Assembly: GCA_947468275.1 (NCBI GenBank)
Contig: CANIKO010000012.1
Location: forward strand, 52,190 to 116,189
Source: Bacteroidota bacterium
Lineage (GTDB): Bacteria; Bacteroidota; Bacteroidia; NS11-12g; UBA9320
Length of the DNA: 64,000 bases
Direction of reading: 5' to 3'
Part shown: positions 26,362 to 35,782 of the stretch, piece by piece
How the letters are laid out: each line of letters opens with the position of its first letter
Position numbering within the stretch: the stretch's first letter is position 1
Program-made: the position numbers and the translations under genes
The notes under the pieces: model-generated
Seen by the model: the letters and a program-made list of their open reading frames with translations, nothing else
Told to the model about the DNA's origin: nothing
Database searches by the model: none

Positions 26362-27870
26362 ATGACGAACTTATCTTTTTTGATACTTATTCCATTGCTA
26401 ACTGCGTTAGCGGTTTTAATCTGTAAAAACAGCCTTCAGGTTAAATGGACTGCATTATCAGGTTCCATCATACAACTTGGAGCGGCCTTCAGTTTACTAA
26501 TTTCTTATCTTGCTGAAAGAGCAATTGGCAATACAACTCAAATGCTTTTTGAAACTAGATTTAATTGGTTTAAAGCTTTAAATATTCAATATTATGTGGG
26601 TGTGGATGGAATTTCAATTGCCATGATATTACTTACAGCCGCAGTTGTAATTGCCGGAATTTTGGTGTCCTGGAAAATTGAAACACTGACCAAAGAGTTT
26701 TTCTTTCTATTGATGTTATTAAGTTTGGGAGCTTATGGATTCTTTATTTCTCTAGATTTATTCACCCTGTTTTTCTTTTTGGAAGTAGCCGTTGTTCCTA
26801 AATATTTGTTGATTGCTATTTGGGGGAGTGGCAAAAAAGAATATAGTGCTATGAAACTTGCACTTATGCTAATGACAGGTTCTGCATTGGTTCTCCTAGG
26901 AATATTACTAACCTATTTCAACACTGATATTGGGAACGGCGTCCATACATTTGACTTATTAAAAATATCACATCAACAAATTCCATTAGCGACACAGATG
27001 TATATTTTTCCTTTGCTATTTGTAGGCTTTGGAATATTTACAGCTTTGTTTCCATTTCACACTTGGGTTCCCGATGGTCATTCCTCGGCACCTACAGCAG
27101 CCTCCATGTTTTTAGCAGGAATATCAATGAAATTAGGTGGATACGGTTGCTTGAGAGTAGCTACCTATTTAATGCCTGAGGCCACAAAGGAATATTCATG
27201 GTTAATTGTTTTGCTATCAATCATTGCTATTATTTATGGAGCATTTGCCACATTAATGCAAAAAGATTTAAAGTACATGAACGCTTATTCCTCTGTAAGT
27301 CATTGCGGTTTTATTTTGCTAGGAATTGGCATGTTAAACCAAACAGCAATTAACGGAGCCGTTATACAAATGGTGTCTCATGGATTAATGACTGCACTTT
27401 TCTTTGGTGCTATTGGTATGATTTATGAACGAACCCATACCCGAGAAATTAACCAATTAGGAGGGGTGTTAAAAACTATTCCATTTATTGGAACTGTTTA
27501 CATCATTGCAGGATTATGTTCACTAGGTCTGCCAGGATTTAGTGGATTTGTAGCTGAAATGACCATTTTTATGGGAGCATGGCAAAAGCCTGAACTTTTT
27601 TATAGGGTGGCCACTGTTCTGGCTTGCGCCTCTATTGTTGTTACCGCAGTTTATATTTTAAGGGCAGCAGGAAAAGCCGTAATGGGACCAATAAAAAATG
27701 AGAAGTTTTTAAATCTAAAAGATGCCACATGGAACGAGAAGTTTGCTTCTGCACTTTTAATTATAGCCATTCTTGCCATCGGGATTACTCCATTTTTGTT
27801 ATTGGATTTAATTAGTCCCGATACGCAAATCATAATTCAAAATTTATCGAGAGGGGTCATTAATAATTAA
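26362..27870 (+). CDS. nuoM: complex I subunit M
   Basis: 502 residues, 14-helix antiporter-like subunit. Motifs: FYYVGVDGIS-like segment (IQYYVGVDGISIAMILL), FFFLEVAVVPKYLLIAIWG with the key Glu, FPFHTWVPDGHSSAPTAASMFLAGISMKLGGYG with Lys, and SSVSHCGFILLGIGMLN. It pumps protons in the middle of the membrane arm. Standard length. Confidence 0.95.
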   Translation: MTNLSFLILIPLLTALAVLICKNSLQVKWTALSGSIIQLGAAFSLLISYLAERAIGNTTQMLFETRFNWFKALNIQYYVGVDGISIAMILLTAAVVIAGILVSWKIETLTKEFFFLLMLLSLGAYGFFISLDLFTLFFFLEVAVVPKYLLIAIWGSGKKEYSAMKLALMLMTGSALVLLGILLTYFNTDIGNGVHTFDLLKISHQQIPLATQMYIFPLLFVGFGIFTALFPFHTWVPDGHSSAPTAASMFLAGISMKLGGYGCLRVATYLMPEATKEYSWLIVLLSIIAIIYGAFATLMQKDLKYMNAYSSVSHCGFILLGIGMLNQTAINGAVIQMVSHGLMTALFFGAIGMIYERTHTREINQLGGVLKTIPFIGTVYIIAGLCSLGLPGFSGFVAEMTIFMGAWQKPELFYRVATVLACASIVVTAVYILRAAGKAVMGPIKNEKFLNLKDATWNEKFASALLIIAILAIGITPFLLLDLISPDTQIIIQNLSRGVINN

Positions 27871-27872
27871 CT

Positions 27873-29282
27873 ATGAGTATTGATTTTTTTATAGTGATGA
27901 AATCCGAGCTGAGTTTAATACTCCTCATTTTTCTTTTGCTTTTTTTAAAGGTTTGGGATGGGCTAAAAAGCAATAAAACCTTACTCAATGGGATAAATAT
28001 TTTATTACTTATCAATTTCATAATCGGTTTTTTCGATTCTCCGGCGAGCACACTTTTTAATGGAATGTTTAACCATAATTCCATCCTCAATACCGAAAAA
28101 TTACTGCTAAATTTTGGAACCCTTATCATTTCATTGCAAGCCTACGATTGGGTAAAAAACCATAAGCATTTGTTAGAGTTTTATATTCTGATGCTTTCCA
28201 CTTTACTTGGAATGTTCTTTATGATTTCAGCCGGAAATTTTTTAATGTTTTATTTGGGTCTTGAGTTGGCAACTATTCCATTGGCAGCCATTGTGAATTT
28301 TGATTTAGACAAACGAAAATCATCAGAAGCAGCGATGAAGATGATTCTACTTTCGGCATTTTCTTCCGGAATTATGCTGTTTGGCATTTCTATGATATAC
28401 GGAACAACCGGCACGTTAAATTTCTCTGAATTACCATCTCTTTTAACTGGTGGACATTTACAAATTTTAGCTCTAATTTTTACGTTTACTGGCCTTGCTT
28501 TCAAACTTTCTGTAGTTCCATTCCATCTTTGGACTGCCGACGTATACGAAGGAGCGCCAGTCCCTATTACGTCTTATTTATCCGTTATATCAAAGGCGGC
28601 TGTTGTATTTGTATTTATTTCAGTATTAAATCCATTATTTGTAAATATTGCCAATTTATGGTATAACCTCTTATTTTTGGTAATCATACTCACCATTACC
28701 GTTGGTAATTTATTTGCTATTCGCCAAACTAATATTAAACGGTTTCTTGCATTTTCATCCATTGCCCAAGTGGGTTATATTTTATTAGGCCTTTCATCCG
28801 GCAATCAAATGGGATCAACATCTGCAGTATATTTTTTGATAGTTTATTTATTCTCTAATTTAGGTATATTTGGGGTGGTTGCTTTAATTTCAGCCCAAAC
28901 AGGAAAAGAAGACATCAGCAATTATAGAAGCTTTTACAAGAACAACCCAACCCTAAGTTGGGTGTTAGCAATTGCATTATTTTCCTTGGCGGGCATTCCT
29001 CCCACAGCTGGTTTCTTTGGAAAAATGTTTTTAGTAACTGCAGGAGCCAGTCATGGAAATTATATTTTGGTAAGTTTGGCGGTACTAAACATGGTGATTT
29101 CATTATATTATTATCTGATGATTGTAAAGGCCATTTTTGTTGACGCTAACGATGAACCGTTATCAAAATTAATAATCAGCTGGCCAATGAAACTGAGTTT
29201 TATTATTTGTATTATAGGTATTGTAGCCACTGGTTTCTATAGTGATTTATACGAATTTATTAATCAATTGTTTAAAATTTAA
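27873..29282 (+). CDS. nuoN: complex I subunit N
   Basis: 469 residues, antiporter-like subunit. Motifs: FLMFYLGLELATIPLAAIVNFDLDKRKSSEAAMKM with the conserved Glu, FKLSVVPFHLWTADVYEGAPVPITSYLSVISKAAV with Lys, and LAFSSIAQVGYILLGL. It ends the nuo operon, and no nuoE, nuoF or nuoG gene follows. Starts 2 bp after nuoM. Confidence 0.95.
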   Translation: MSIDFFIVMKSELSLILLIFLLLFLKVWDGLKSNKTLLNGINILLLINFIIGFFDSPASTLFNGMFNHNSILNTEKLLLNFGTLIISLQAYDWVKNHKHLLEFYILMLSTLLGMFFMISAGNFLMFYLGLELATIPLAAIVNFDLDKRKSSEAAMKMILLSAFSSGIMLFGISMIYGTTGTLNFSELPSLLTGGHLQILALIFTFTGLAFKLSVVPFHLWTADVYEGAPVPITSYLSVISKAAVVFVFISVLNPLFVNIANLWYNLLFLVIILTITVGNLFAIRQTNIKRFLAFSSIAQVGYILLGLSSGNQMGSTSAVYFLIVYLFSNLGIFGVVALISAQTGKEDISNYRSFYKNNPTLSWVLAIALFSLAGIPPTAGFFGKMFLVTAGASHGNYILVSLAVLNMVISLYYYLMIVKAIFVDANDEPLSKLIISWPMKLSFIICIIGIVATGFYSDLYEFINQLFKI

Positions 29283-29291
29283 TTACTAAAA

Positions 29292-29651
29292 ATGGCCTTA
29301 AATTCAAACCATACTTTTGAAGACCTTGAAGAAATAAAATGCTCAATTGTAGAAAAAAATTGCATTCAGGAACGGGTTGATTTTTTAAAGCAAATTTTGG
29401 AGTTTAATAATTTTAAAGTTGTTGTGGCTCCAAGTCCTCCACCTAAAGTTACTGCAGTTCCTGAACCGGACGCTGAAGTAATCTTACTTCCAGAAACTTT
29501 TACAGTTGGTGTAACAAATTTATCGTTTAGTCCAACCAAAGCCATATATAACCGCGAGTTAAAAACATCTTCTGGAAACTCTGTAACTCCCAATTATTGG
29601 AAACAATTGAAGAAAGATTCCAACGATGAAATCTGGTACTGGAAAAAATAA
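29292..29651 (+). CDS. hypothetical protein following nuoN
   Basis: 119 residues, soluble, no recognised family. The N-terminal part (residues 1-40) is helical with two Cys (EEIKCSIVEKNCIQERV). A Pro-rich linker (VVAPSPPPKVTAVPEPD, about 46-62) follows, then a polar C-terminal part ending in aromatic residues (EIWYWKK). It begins 9 bp after nuoN and is followed by an acyltransferase gene 11 bp later, so it may be the tail of the same transcript. Being uncharacterised, it could be an accessory of the complex I operon or simply a passenger. Confidence 0.6.
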   Translation: MALNSNHTFEDLEEIKCSIVEKNCIQERVDFLKQILEFNNFKVVVAPSPPPKVTAVPEPDAEVILLPETFTVGVTNLSFSPTKAIYNRELKTSSGNSVTPNYWKQLKKDSNDEIWYWKK

Positions 29652-29662
29652 TCTTCAAACTG

Positions 29663-30502
29663 ATGAGTCAAGAGAAAGAGATACAACAAATTGACGTAGA
29701 GAAGATTATAAAAGATAAAAATCCTCGCTTACTTAAATTCCTCCCGAGTCCAATTTTAAGGTATATAAAACGCGTTGTTCATCAAGACGAGTTTAATGAC
29801 TTTATTATACAAACAAAAAATGACCATAACCAAAAATTTGTTGAGTCTGCTATAAAAAATTTTCAGGTAAATGTAAGTAGTATAGGGCTGGAAAATATCC
29901 CGGAACATGGAGGCTGCATAATAGCCAGTAATCACCCCCTGGGCGGCTTGGATGGCATTGCACTAATGCATGAAGTTGAAAAAAGAAGAAAGGATATTAA
30001 AGCCCTGGTCAATGACATTTTAATGAGTTTAAAAAACCTGAACCAATTATTAATCCCAATAAATAAGCACGGTAAAAATGCGCTTGAAAGTGTTAGGCAA
30101 ATTGATCAGTCTTTTGCCTCTGACGAATGCATTATAGTGTTTCCTGCAGGTATGGTTTCGCGAAAGCAAAGCGGAGAAATTAAAGACCTCGAATGGAAAA
30201 AAAGTTTTATAACCCGAGCAATAAAGTATAAACGAAATATTGTTCCTGTTTATATAGAAGCTAAAAACAGCAATTTCTTCTATAACCTAGCTTTATTTCG
30301 CAAAAAAATCGGCATAAAAGCGAATATAGAAATGTTTTATCTAGTAGATGAAGCCTATAAACAAAAAGGAAAAGATATAAAATTAACCTTCGGGTTGCCC
30401 ATTCCGTATACCATTTTCACCAAAGACCATACCGACCTGTATTGGGCCGATAAAGTCAAAGATCATGTTTATGGTATAAAAAAAGGCAATCGCGTTTTAT
30501 AG
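29663..30502 (+). CDS. lysophospholipid acyltransferase family protein
   Basis: 279 residues of the PlsC-like acyltransferase superfamily, in the branch found in Bacteroidota (hemolysin/OlsA-like). The acceptor motif is NHPLGGLDG, in which His and Asp are five residues apart instead of the usual four, as is normal in this branch. The second motif is IVFPAGMVSRKQSGEI, followed by IVPVYIEAKNSNFFYNLALFR. It transfers an acyl chain to a lysolipid, amino acid or glycine lipid at the membrane. The exact acceptor is not known. It ends the downstream end of the nuo region; after it comes a 160-bp gap with a dyad promoter. Confidence 0.82.
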   Translation: MSQEKEIQQIDVEKIIKDKNPRLLKFLPSPILRYIKRVVHQDEFNDFIIQTKNDHNQKFVESAIKNFQVNVSSIGLENIPEHGGCIIASNHPLGGLDGIALMHEVEKRRKDIKALVNDILMSLKNLNQLLIPINKHGKNALESVRQIDQSFASDECIIVFPAGMVSRKQSGEIKDLEWKKSFITRAIKYKRNIVPVYIEAKNSNFFYNLALFRKKIGIKANIEMFYLVDEAYKQKGKDIKLTFGLPIPYTIFTKDHTDLYWADKVKDHVYGIKKGNRVL

Positions 30503-30564
30503 GATTTATTAAGATGTATATTTTCAAATAGTTTTTTAAAAATTCCGCCATTAATTCCCTTCCT

Positions 30565-30608
30565 ATGACTAAAATCATAAGAAATTATCGGGAATAACTA
30601 TTTCTTTA
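30565..30608 (+). promoter_or_regulatory. Crp/Fnr-type dyad plus -7 region, 4-hydroxybenzoyl-CoA reductase operon
   Basis: ATGAC-TAAA-ATCAT at 30565-30578 (centre 30571.5) and TTTCTTTA at 30601-30608, with 36.5 bp from centre to last base. From the dyad to just past the -7 region, 37 of 45 positions are identical to the PFOR promoter at 52603-52647, although the downstream genes are unrelated. It precedes the gene starting at 30664. Confidence 0.68.
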
Positions 30609-30663
30609 CACTGTAGAAAATGGCGAATTAATTCAATAAACCAAAGGGCAAAAGGCATCTTGT

Positions 30664-31248
30664 ATGAAAAGCAAAATTGGCACAATACTATTGGCAGCAG
30701 GAAATTCTGAAAGAATGGGTCAATGTAAATTTCTATTGACAATGGATAATGGACTAACTTTCTTTGAGAATATTGTTCAAACCTTTCACAGCTATGGTAT
30801 TATTAACCTTGTAGTTGTTGTCCAACCTATACATATTAGTAAATTAGAAAATTTATGCTGTAAAATGGTGTCTAAACCAATATTTATAGCGAATTATTTC
30901 CCTAAAAACGACCGGTTTTACTCCTTACAATTAGGTATAAAAGCTTTAAAGAATGTAGATTTCAGTTTCATTCATAATGCCGACTCACCATTTATAGATT
31001 TAGAAACATTACACCTATTGGACTTTAATAAATACCAGGCGGATTATATCTGTCCAATTGCTAATAACAAAGGTGGGCATCCTATTATAGTAAATTATTC
31101 AACGTTGAAATACCTTGCTGAAAGACCTCAGAATGCAATTTTAGCTGATGAATTAAAAAAATTCAACAGATTAAGTATTCCTGTGAATAATGATTTAATT
31201 ACCATTGATATTGATACACCGGAAGATTATAAAAAATATTTTAACTAA
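30664..31248 (+). CDS. MocA-like molybdenum cofactor nucleotidyltransferase
   Basis: 194 residues, GT-A nucleotidyltransferase fold: ILLAAGNSERMGQCKFLL near the start (nucleotide-binding loop with Lys) and FIHNADSPFIDLETL, with Asp residues for Mg. The last part, CPIANNKGGHPIIVNYSTLKYL, is typical of MocA/MobA-type enzymes that act on xanthine-dehydrogenase-type molybdenum cofactors. It probably adds CMP to Mo-molybdopterin to make the MCD form used by 4-hydroxybenzoyl-CoA reductase. First gene of the operon; xdhC and the reductase genes follow at once. Cytidylyl versus guanylyl transfer is inferred from context. Confidence 0.8.
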   Translation: MKSKIGTILLAAGNSERMGQCKFLLTMDNGLTFFENIVQTFHSYGIINLVVVVQPIHISKLENLCCKMVSKPIFIANYFPKNDRFYSLQLGIKALKNVDFSFIHNADSPFIDLETLHLLDFNKYQADYICPIANNKGGHPIIVNYSTLKYLAERPQNAILADELKKFNRLSIPVNNDLITIDIDTPEDYKKYFN

Positions 31249-31254
31249 AAAACA

Positions 31255-32076
31255 TTGGTCAATATTTTTAAATTAGCTGAAGAACAAAAATCGCAAGGGA
31301 TCCAAGCCGCCTTGTGTATTATTGTTTCTACTCAGGGTTCTACGCCCTTAAAAACTGGGGCAAAAATGTTGGTTACCAAATATGGCAAAATCTATGGAAC
31401 CATTGGTGGAGGAAACCTTGAAAAAAAAGTCATTGAAGATGCCATTGATGTTATGACTAACAAGGAATCAAGGCAATTTGAACATCATCTTTTGCAGGAA
31501 CACGGCATGTGCTGTGGCGGAACGGTTAACGTATATATTGAATCTATTATGCCTCCTGAAAAATTATATATTTTTGGAGCAGGCCACGTTGGCCAGGCCC
31601 TGTCTAATTATGCTTCTTCCCTATGCTTTGATGTTTTTGTAATTGACAGCCGAATGGAGGAAATTAATAAAATTCAAAATAATTCGGTCAATACGGTTCC
31701 GTTAGGTCATGTTGAGTATTTATCCAAAATGATTTTTGATAAACAAAGTTATATCGCCATAATGACTTATGACCATAAAATAGACAGAGAAATTTTAGCG
31801 TATTGCTTAAAAAAACCGTTTGCCTATTTGGGTATGATAGGTAGTCAACGAAAAGTAGCAGTCACCCGAAAAATGTTCCTATCTACTCAAATTTGCAGCG
31901 AAGAAGAACTATCCAAAGTAGATATGCCCATGGGATTTAACATTAATGGAACTGGGCCAGAAGAAATAGCCATCAGTCTTTTGGCAAAAATAATTGAAGT
32001 AAAAAACAAAGGGAATAAGCCCCAAAAAAATAGAATTCCTGAATATCAAATAGCACTTGCAGAATGCGGATTTTAA
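31255..32076 (+). CDS. xdhC: XdhC/CoxI family molybdenum cofactor maturation protein
   Basis: 273 residues, starting at TTG (31255), six bases after the previous stop; no better in-frame start is near. An N-terminal XdhC/CoxI domain (VSTQGSTPLKTGAKMLV, YGTIGGGNLEKKV, GMCCGGTVNVYIE) is followed by a Rossmann domain (LYIFGAGHVGQAL, YLGMIGSQRKV). XdhC binds the cofactor, has it sulfurated and inserts it into enzymes of the xanthine dehydrogenase family. Its end overlaps the fused reductase gene by 13 bp. Its presence confirms that the reductase next to it is a molybdenum hydroxylase-type enzyme. Confidence 0.9.
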   Translation: MVNIFKLAEEQKSQGIQAALCIIVSTQGSTPLKTGAKMLVTKYGKIYGTIGGGNLEKKVIEDAIDVMTNKESRQFEHHLLQEHGMCCGGTVNVYIESIMPPEKLYIFGAGHVGQALSNYASSLCFDVFVIDSRMEEINKIQNNSVNTVPLGHVEYLSKMIFDKQSYIAIMTYDHKIDREILAYCLKKPFAYLGMIGSQRKVAVTRKMFLSTQICSEEELSKVDMPMGFNINGTGPEEIAISLLAKIIEVKNKGNKPQKNRIPEYQIALAECGF

Positions 32077-34847
32077 CACTGAAAGTAAACGGCACCAAAC
32101 ATCAGGTTTTGGTAAATGAACACGACTACCTATCCAAAGTGATACGTGAGAAAATTAATTTAACAGGGACAAAAATTGGATGCGAACAAGGAAGTTGCGG
32201 TGCCTGCACTGTTATGGCAGATGGAATTCCTGTATTAAGTTGTATAACCCCTGCGCTAAAAATGGAGGGATGCGAAATTACTACGATTGAAGGTGTTGCA
32301 GATGCCAATAAACCTCATAGGCTTCAAGAAAAATTTGTAGAACACGGAGGCATTCAATGCGGATATTGCACACCTGGGATGGTAATTACTTCTTTAGCTT
32401 TTCTCAAAGAAAATCCTAACCCAACAAGGCATGAAATACAGGAAGCACTTTCAGGAAACTTATGCCGTTGTACGGGTTATAAAAAAATTATTGATGCGGT
32501 AGAATCCTATGTTGAAGAAGTTAAAACAGGTTCAGTTATTGAAAAAAACAAGGATAAATTTAAGATGGTTGGTGAACCCAGACCCTATATAGAAGCTAGG
32601 AAAAAAGTAACCGGAAATGCAGATTATGCCGATGATATTAAAATCAAGAATGCCCTGCATTGTAAATTTTTGAGAAGCATTTACCCTCATGCCAGAATCA
32701 ATTCTATAGATACCACTGCAGCTAAGAATCTGGAAGGAGTGAAGGCTGTATTGACCGGAAAGGAATTGCCTATTTCATTTGGAGTACTACCAATATCGCA
32801 AGATGAAACCGCTTTAGCAGTTGAAAAAACCAGATACGCTGGCGAAATTGTGGTAGCAATAGCAGCCGAAACCGAAGAAATTGCTGAAGCGGCGTGTAAG
32901 CTCATAAAGGTCAGTTACACTCCATATCAGCCCTATTTTGAAATGGATGAATCACTTGCAGATATTGGAGATAATGAAAAAATTCACATTCATACTAAAT
33001 TCAACAATAACATTCATAAAAAGGCTGAATTGCGGTTTGGGGACCAACAAAAAGGACTTGAAGAAGCAGATAACCGTATTAGTATGGAATTTAACTTTCA
33101 GGGAATTAATCATGGTTTTACCGAACCTCATGCAGCTACTGCCTGGTGGGATGAAAATGGATTAACTATTATAACAGCAACTCAAGTTCCACATTATTTG
33201 CACCGCTTTTTAGCCAAGGTTCTTGAAACACCAATGAACAGAATTAGGGTCATAAAACCATATGTTGGTGGAGGATTTGGAGGTAAAAGCGATCCATTTC
33301 CTCACGAAATGATTATTTCACATTTGTCAAAAATAACAGGACGTCCTGTAAAAGTGCGATTCAACCGTGAGGAGGTATTTCTTTCAAATCATGGCCGTCA
33401 TCCTACTAAAATGAAAGTAGAAATGGGCTTGAATAACGAAGGAAAAATAGAAGTGCTGGATGCTGATATCGTAATTGATGGTGGAGCATATGGTAGTTTT
33501 GGGGTCGTAACCTCATATTATAACGGTGTGTTATTGCAAGCACCCTATAATATTTCAAATTTCGGTTTCAAAGCCTTAAGGGTTTATACCAACAAACCAC
33601 AATGTGGAGCCATGAGAGGCCACGGCGCTGTTAACTCCCGGTTTGCAGTTGAGACCATGTTGGATGAAATGGCACACAAACTAAATATTGACCCATGTGA
33701 ATTAAGGTTCAAAAATTTCCTTGACTCTAATACTTTTACCGTTGGTCAATACAGAATCACTTCCAATGGCAGTGCCATTAGTCTCAAAAAGGTAATGGAA
33801 CAATCCAACTGGAGTCAAAAGTTTGGTAAACTTCCCTATGGACATGGCTATGGTGTGGCTTGTGGATTTTTTATCAGTGGGAGTGCCCTGCCTATTCATT
33901 GGAATGAATACCCTCAGTCGGTTGTTCACCTAAAAGTAGACATGGATGGACGGGTATTAATTACCTCAGGAGCTAGTGATATAGGTCAAGGAAGCGATAC
34001 GATGTTAGCCATTATAATAGGAGAAGTTCTAGGGTTAAGTATGGACAATCTATTTGTTGTAGCTGCGGACACTTTATTAACACCCATAGATTTGGGAAGT
34101 TATTCGAGCCGGGTAACATTTATGGCTGGCAATGCAGCTAAAATGGCAGCTGAAAATCTCAAGGGAAAAATATTCTCGGCAGTCGCAAAATATACTGGAT
34201 CAGATATTACAGAACTTAACCTTTCAAACGAAAGGGTTTATTCAAATGATAAAAAAGTTGATATAAGTTGGAAAGAAGCCATAGAAATGGGAACCCGTTT
34301 TGTTGGAGCATTAAACACCAGCGGTTTTTATAATTCTCCAAAATTAGGAGGAGATTTTAAGGGTGCTGGAGCCGGATTAAGCCCCTCCTACTCATTTGGT
34401 GCATTGGTGGCAGAAGTAAAAGTGGATACAGAAACAGGTTTTGTAAAAGTACTGAATATGTGGGGAGCACACGATTGTGGAAAAGCATTAAACCCTTTAG
34501 CTGTTGAAGGACAATTAGAAGGTTCATGGCATATGGGAATGGGCCAAGCCATCAGCGAAGAAATGCGATATAAAAACGGTTTGCTGTTAAATGCCAACTT
34601 TCTTGACTACAAAATCCCAACATCGCTTGATACCCCGCCAATTCATAGCAATATCATTGAAACCTTTGACCCTGAGGGTCCATTTGGCGCAAAAGAAACG
34701 GGCGAAGGAGCCTTGCATCCTTCAATACCAGCCATTACCAATGCAATTTATGATGCAATTGGAATACGAATTACTTCACTTCCAATAAGACCTGAGCATA
34801 TATTGGCAAAATTGAAAGAAAATAAGGAGGATTTATATGACAAATAG
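32064..34847 (+). CDS. 4-hydroxybenzoyl-CoA reductase, fused gamma-alpha subunits (HcrC-HcrA)
   Basis: 927 residues. Residues 1-160 are the two-[2Fe-2S] subunit: C40, C45, C48, C60, then C99, C102, C134 and C136. Residues about 170-927 are the molybdenum subunit, with VGGGFGGKSDPF near 402, CGAMRGHGAVNSRFAVE, and GAKETGEG with the presumed catalytic E878. In Thauera aromatica these are two proteins, HcrC and HcrA; here they are one chain. The enzyme removes the ring hydroxyl of 4-hydroxybenzoyl-CoA to give benzoyl-CoA, using ferredoxin electrons. Assignment over xanthine dehydrogenase rests on the HcrB-type partner next door and the benzoyl-CoA operon nearby. Confidence 0.85.
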   Translation: MRILTLKVNGTKHQVLVNEHDYLSKVIREKINLTGTKIGCEQGSCGACTVMADGIPVLSCITPALKMEGCEITTIEGVADANKPHRLQEKFVEHGGIQCGYCTPGMVITSLAFLKENPNPTRHEIQEALSGNLCRCTGYKKIIDAVESYVEEVKTGSVIEKNKDKFKMVGEPRPYIEARKKVTGNADYADDIKIKNALHCKFLRSIYPHARINSIDTTAAKNLEGVKAVLTGKELPISFGVLPISQDETALAVEKTRYAGEIVVAIAAETEEIAEAACKLIKVSYTPYQPYFEMDESLADIGDNEKIHIHTKFNNNIHKKAELRFGDQQKGLEEADNRISMEFNFQGINHGFTEPHAATAWWDENGLTIITATQVPHYLHRFLAKVLETPMNRIRVIKPYVGGGFGGKSDPFPHEMIISHLSKITGRPVKVRFNREEVFLSNHGRHPTKMKVEMGLNNEGKIEVLDADIVIDGGAYGSFGVVTSYYNGVLLQAPYNISNFGFKALRVYTNKPQCGAMRGHGAVNSRFAVETMLDEMAHKLNIDPCELRFKNFLDSNTFTVGQYRITSNGSAISLKKVMEQSNWSQKFGKLPYGHGYGVACGFFISGSALPIHWNEYPQSVVHLKVDMDGRVLITSGASDIGQGSDTMLAIIIGEVLGLSMDNLFVVAADTLLTPIDLGSYSSRVTFMAGNAAKMAAENLKGKIFSAVAKYTGSDITELNLSNERVYSNDKKVDISWKEAIEMGTRFVGALNTSGFYNSPKLGGDFKGAGAGLSPSYSFGALVAEVKVDTETGFVKVLNMWGAHDCGKALNPLAVEGQLEGSWHMGMGQAISEEMRYKNGLLLNANFLDYKIPTSLDTPPIHSNIIETFDPEGPFGAKETGEGALHPSIPAITNAIYDAIGIRITSLPIRPEHILAKLKENKEDLYDK

Positions 34848-35781
34848 AATCGTTTCAGAAATAGAATATAATATACCTTCAACACTGGAAGAAGCTATTT
34901 TAATTGCTTCGCAAAATACTCAACGCTGCAAATTTATTGCTGGAGGGACAGATATAATGCCTAATAAATTTCAGGGAAATGACATAACCAATCATTTGAT
35001 TGATATTTCCAAAATTAAAGAATTAAAGGGAATTCGAAAAGATAACAACTATTTGTATATTGGAGCTCTAACACGACTGGATGATTTAAAAAAATCAATA
35101 GATATTCGTGAGGAATTCCCCGTATTGATTGAAGCCGCAAATTCTGTTGGTTCTCCAATTATTCGCAAAACGGCTACCCTTGGCGGTAATATTCTTTGTG
35201 AAAATCGTTGTATTTATTACAATCAATCCGAATGGTGGCGCGAAGCCGTTGGCTTTTGTCTTAAATGCAACGGAAATATTTGCATAGCTACAGGTGGCAA
35301 AAAGGCTTGTTTCTCTGAATTTATTTCAGATACTGCTCCGGCTCTCATTAGTATGAATGCTAAAGTAAAATTGATTGAACCAGATGGTGAACGAATTATT
35401 GCCTTAGAAGAACTTTATACTGGCGATGGAGTAAATCCCAAAACCATAAAAAATTCAACCCTTTTAAAAGAAATTCTTTTGCCATTGGATCAAAATTTTA
35501 AGTGTGCTTTTAAAAAACTTCGGTTAAGGGAATCTTTAGAATTTACGGCCCTAACTTCGGTCGTTTCAATAAATAATAAAAATACAATTCGAATCGTATT
35601 GGCAGGAGTAGACCCAAAACCTGTTTTGGTGGAGGGTAAATTAAATGAGGATATAGAAGAACTTATTAAAAAAGCCATAAAAGGTAGCAGAGCTGTTGAG
35701 AATGATATGTTTTCGAGAACCTACCGCAGAGATATGATTCGTGTATTTATAAATAATTGTTTAAATAAAATTAATATATAA
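34837..35781 (+). CDS. hcrB: 4-hydroxybenzoyl-CoA reductase, FAD/[4Fe-4S] beta subunit (HcrB)
   Basis: 314 residues of the FAD-binding subunit type (AGGTDIMPN, TLGGNILCENRC). The decisive feature is an insertion with C125, C141, C149 and C158 (spacings 16, 8 and 9). This is the spacing of the four ligands of the extra [4Fe-4S] cluster in Thauera HcrB (C122, C138, C146, C155 as I recall), and the surrounding residues (YNQSEWWRE, GFCLK, DTAPAL) agree. Ordinary xanthine dehydrogenase medium subunits lack it. That cluster lets the enzyme run as a reductase from ferredoxin. The start overlaps the previous gene and is preceded by AAGGAGG, an unusually strong ribosome-binding site for this phylum. 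Confidence 0.9.
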   Translation: MTNRIVSEIEYNIPSTLEEAILIASQNTQRCKFIAGGTDIMPNKFQGNDITNHLIDISKIKELKGIRKDNNYLYIGALTRLDDLKKSIDIREEFPVLIEAANSVGSPIIRKTATLGGNILCENRCIYYNQSEWWREAVGFCLKCNGNICIATGGKKACFSEFISDTAPALISMNAKVKLIEPDGERIIALEELYTGDGVNPKTIKNSTLLKEILLPLDQNFKCAFKKLRLRESLEFTALTSVVSINNKNTIRIVLAGVDPKPVLVEGKLNEDIEELIKKAIKGSRAVENDMFSRTYRRDMIRVFINNCLNKINI

Positions 35782-35782
35782 A

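Noticed and set aside
32064..34847. Xanthine dehydrogenase or aldehyde oxidase
   Set aside because: The medium subunit beside it carries the extra [4Fe-4S] Cys set found in 4-hydroxybenzoyl-CoA reductase, and the operon adjoins a benzoyl-CoA pathway.
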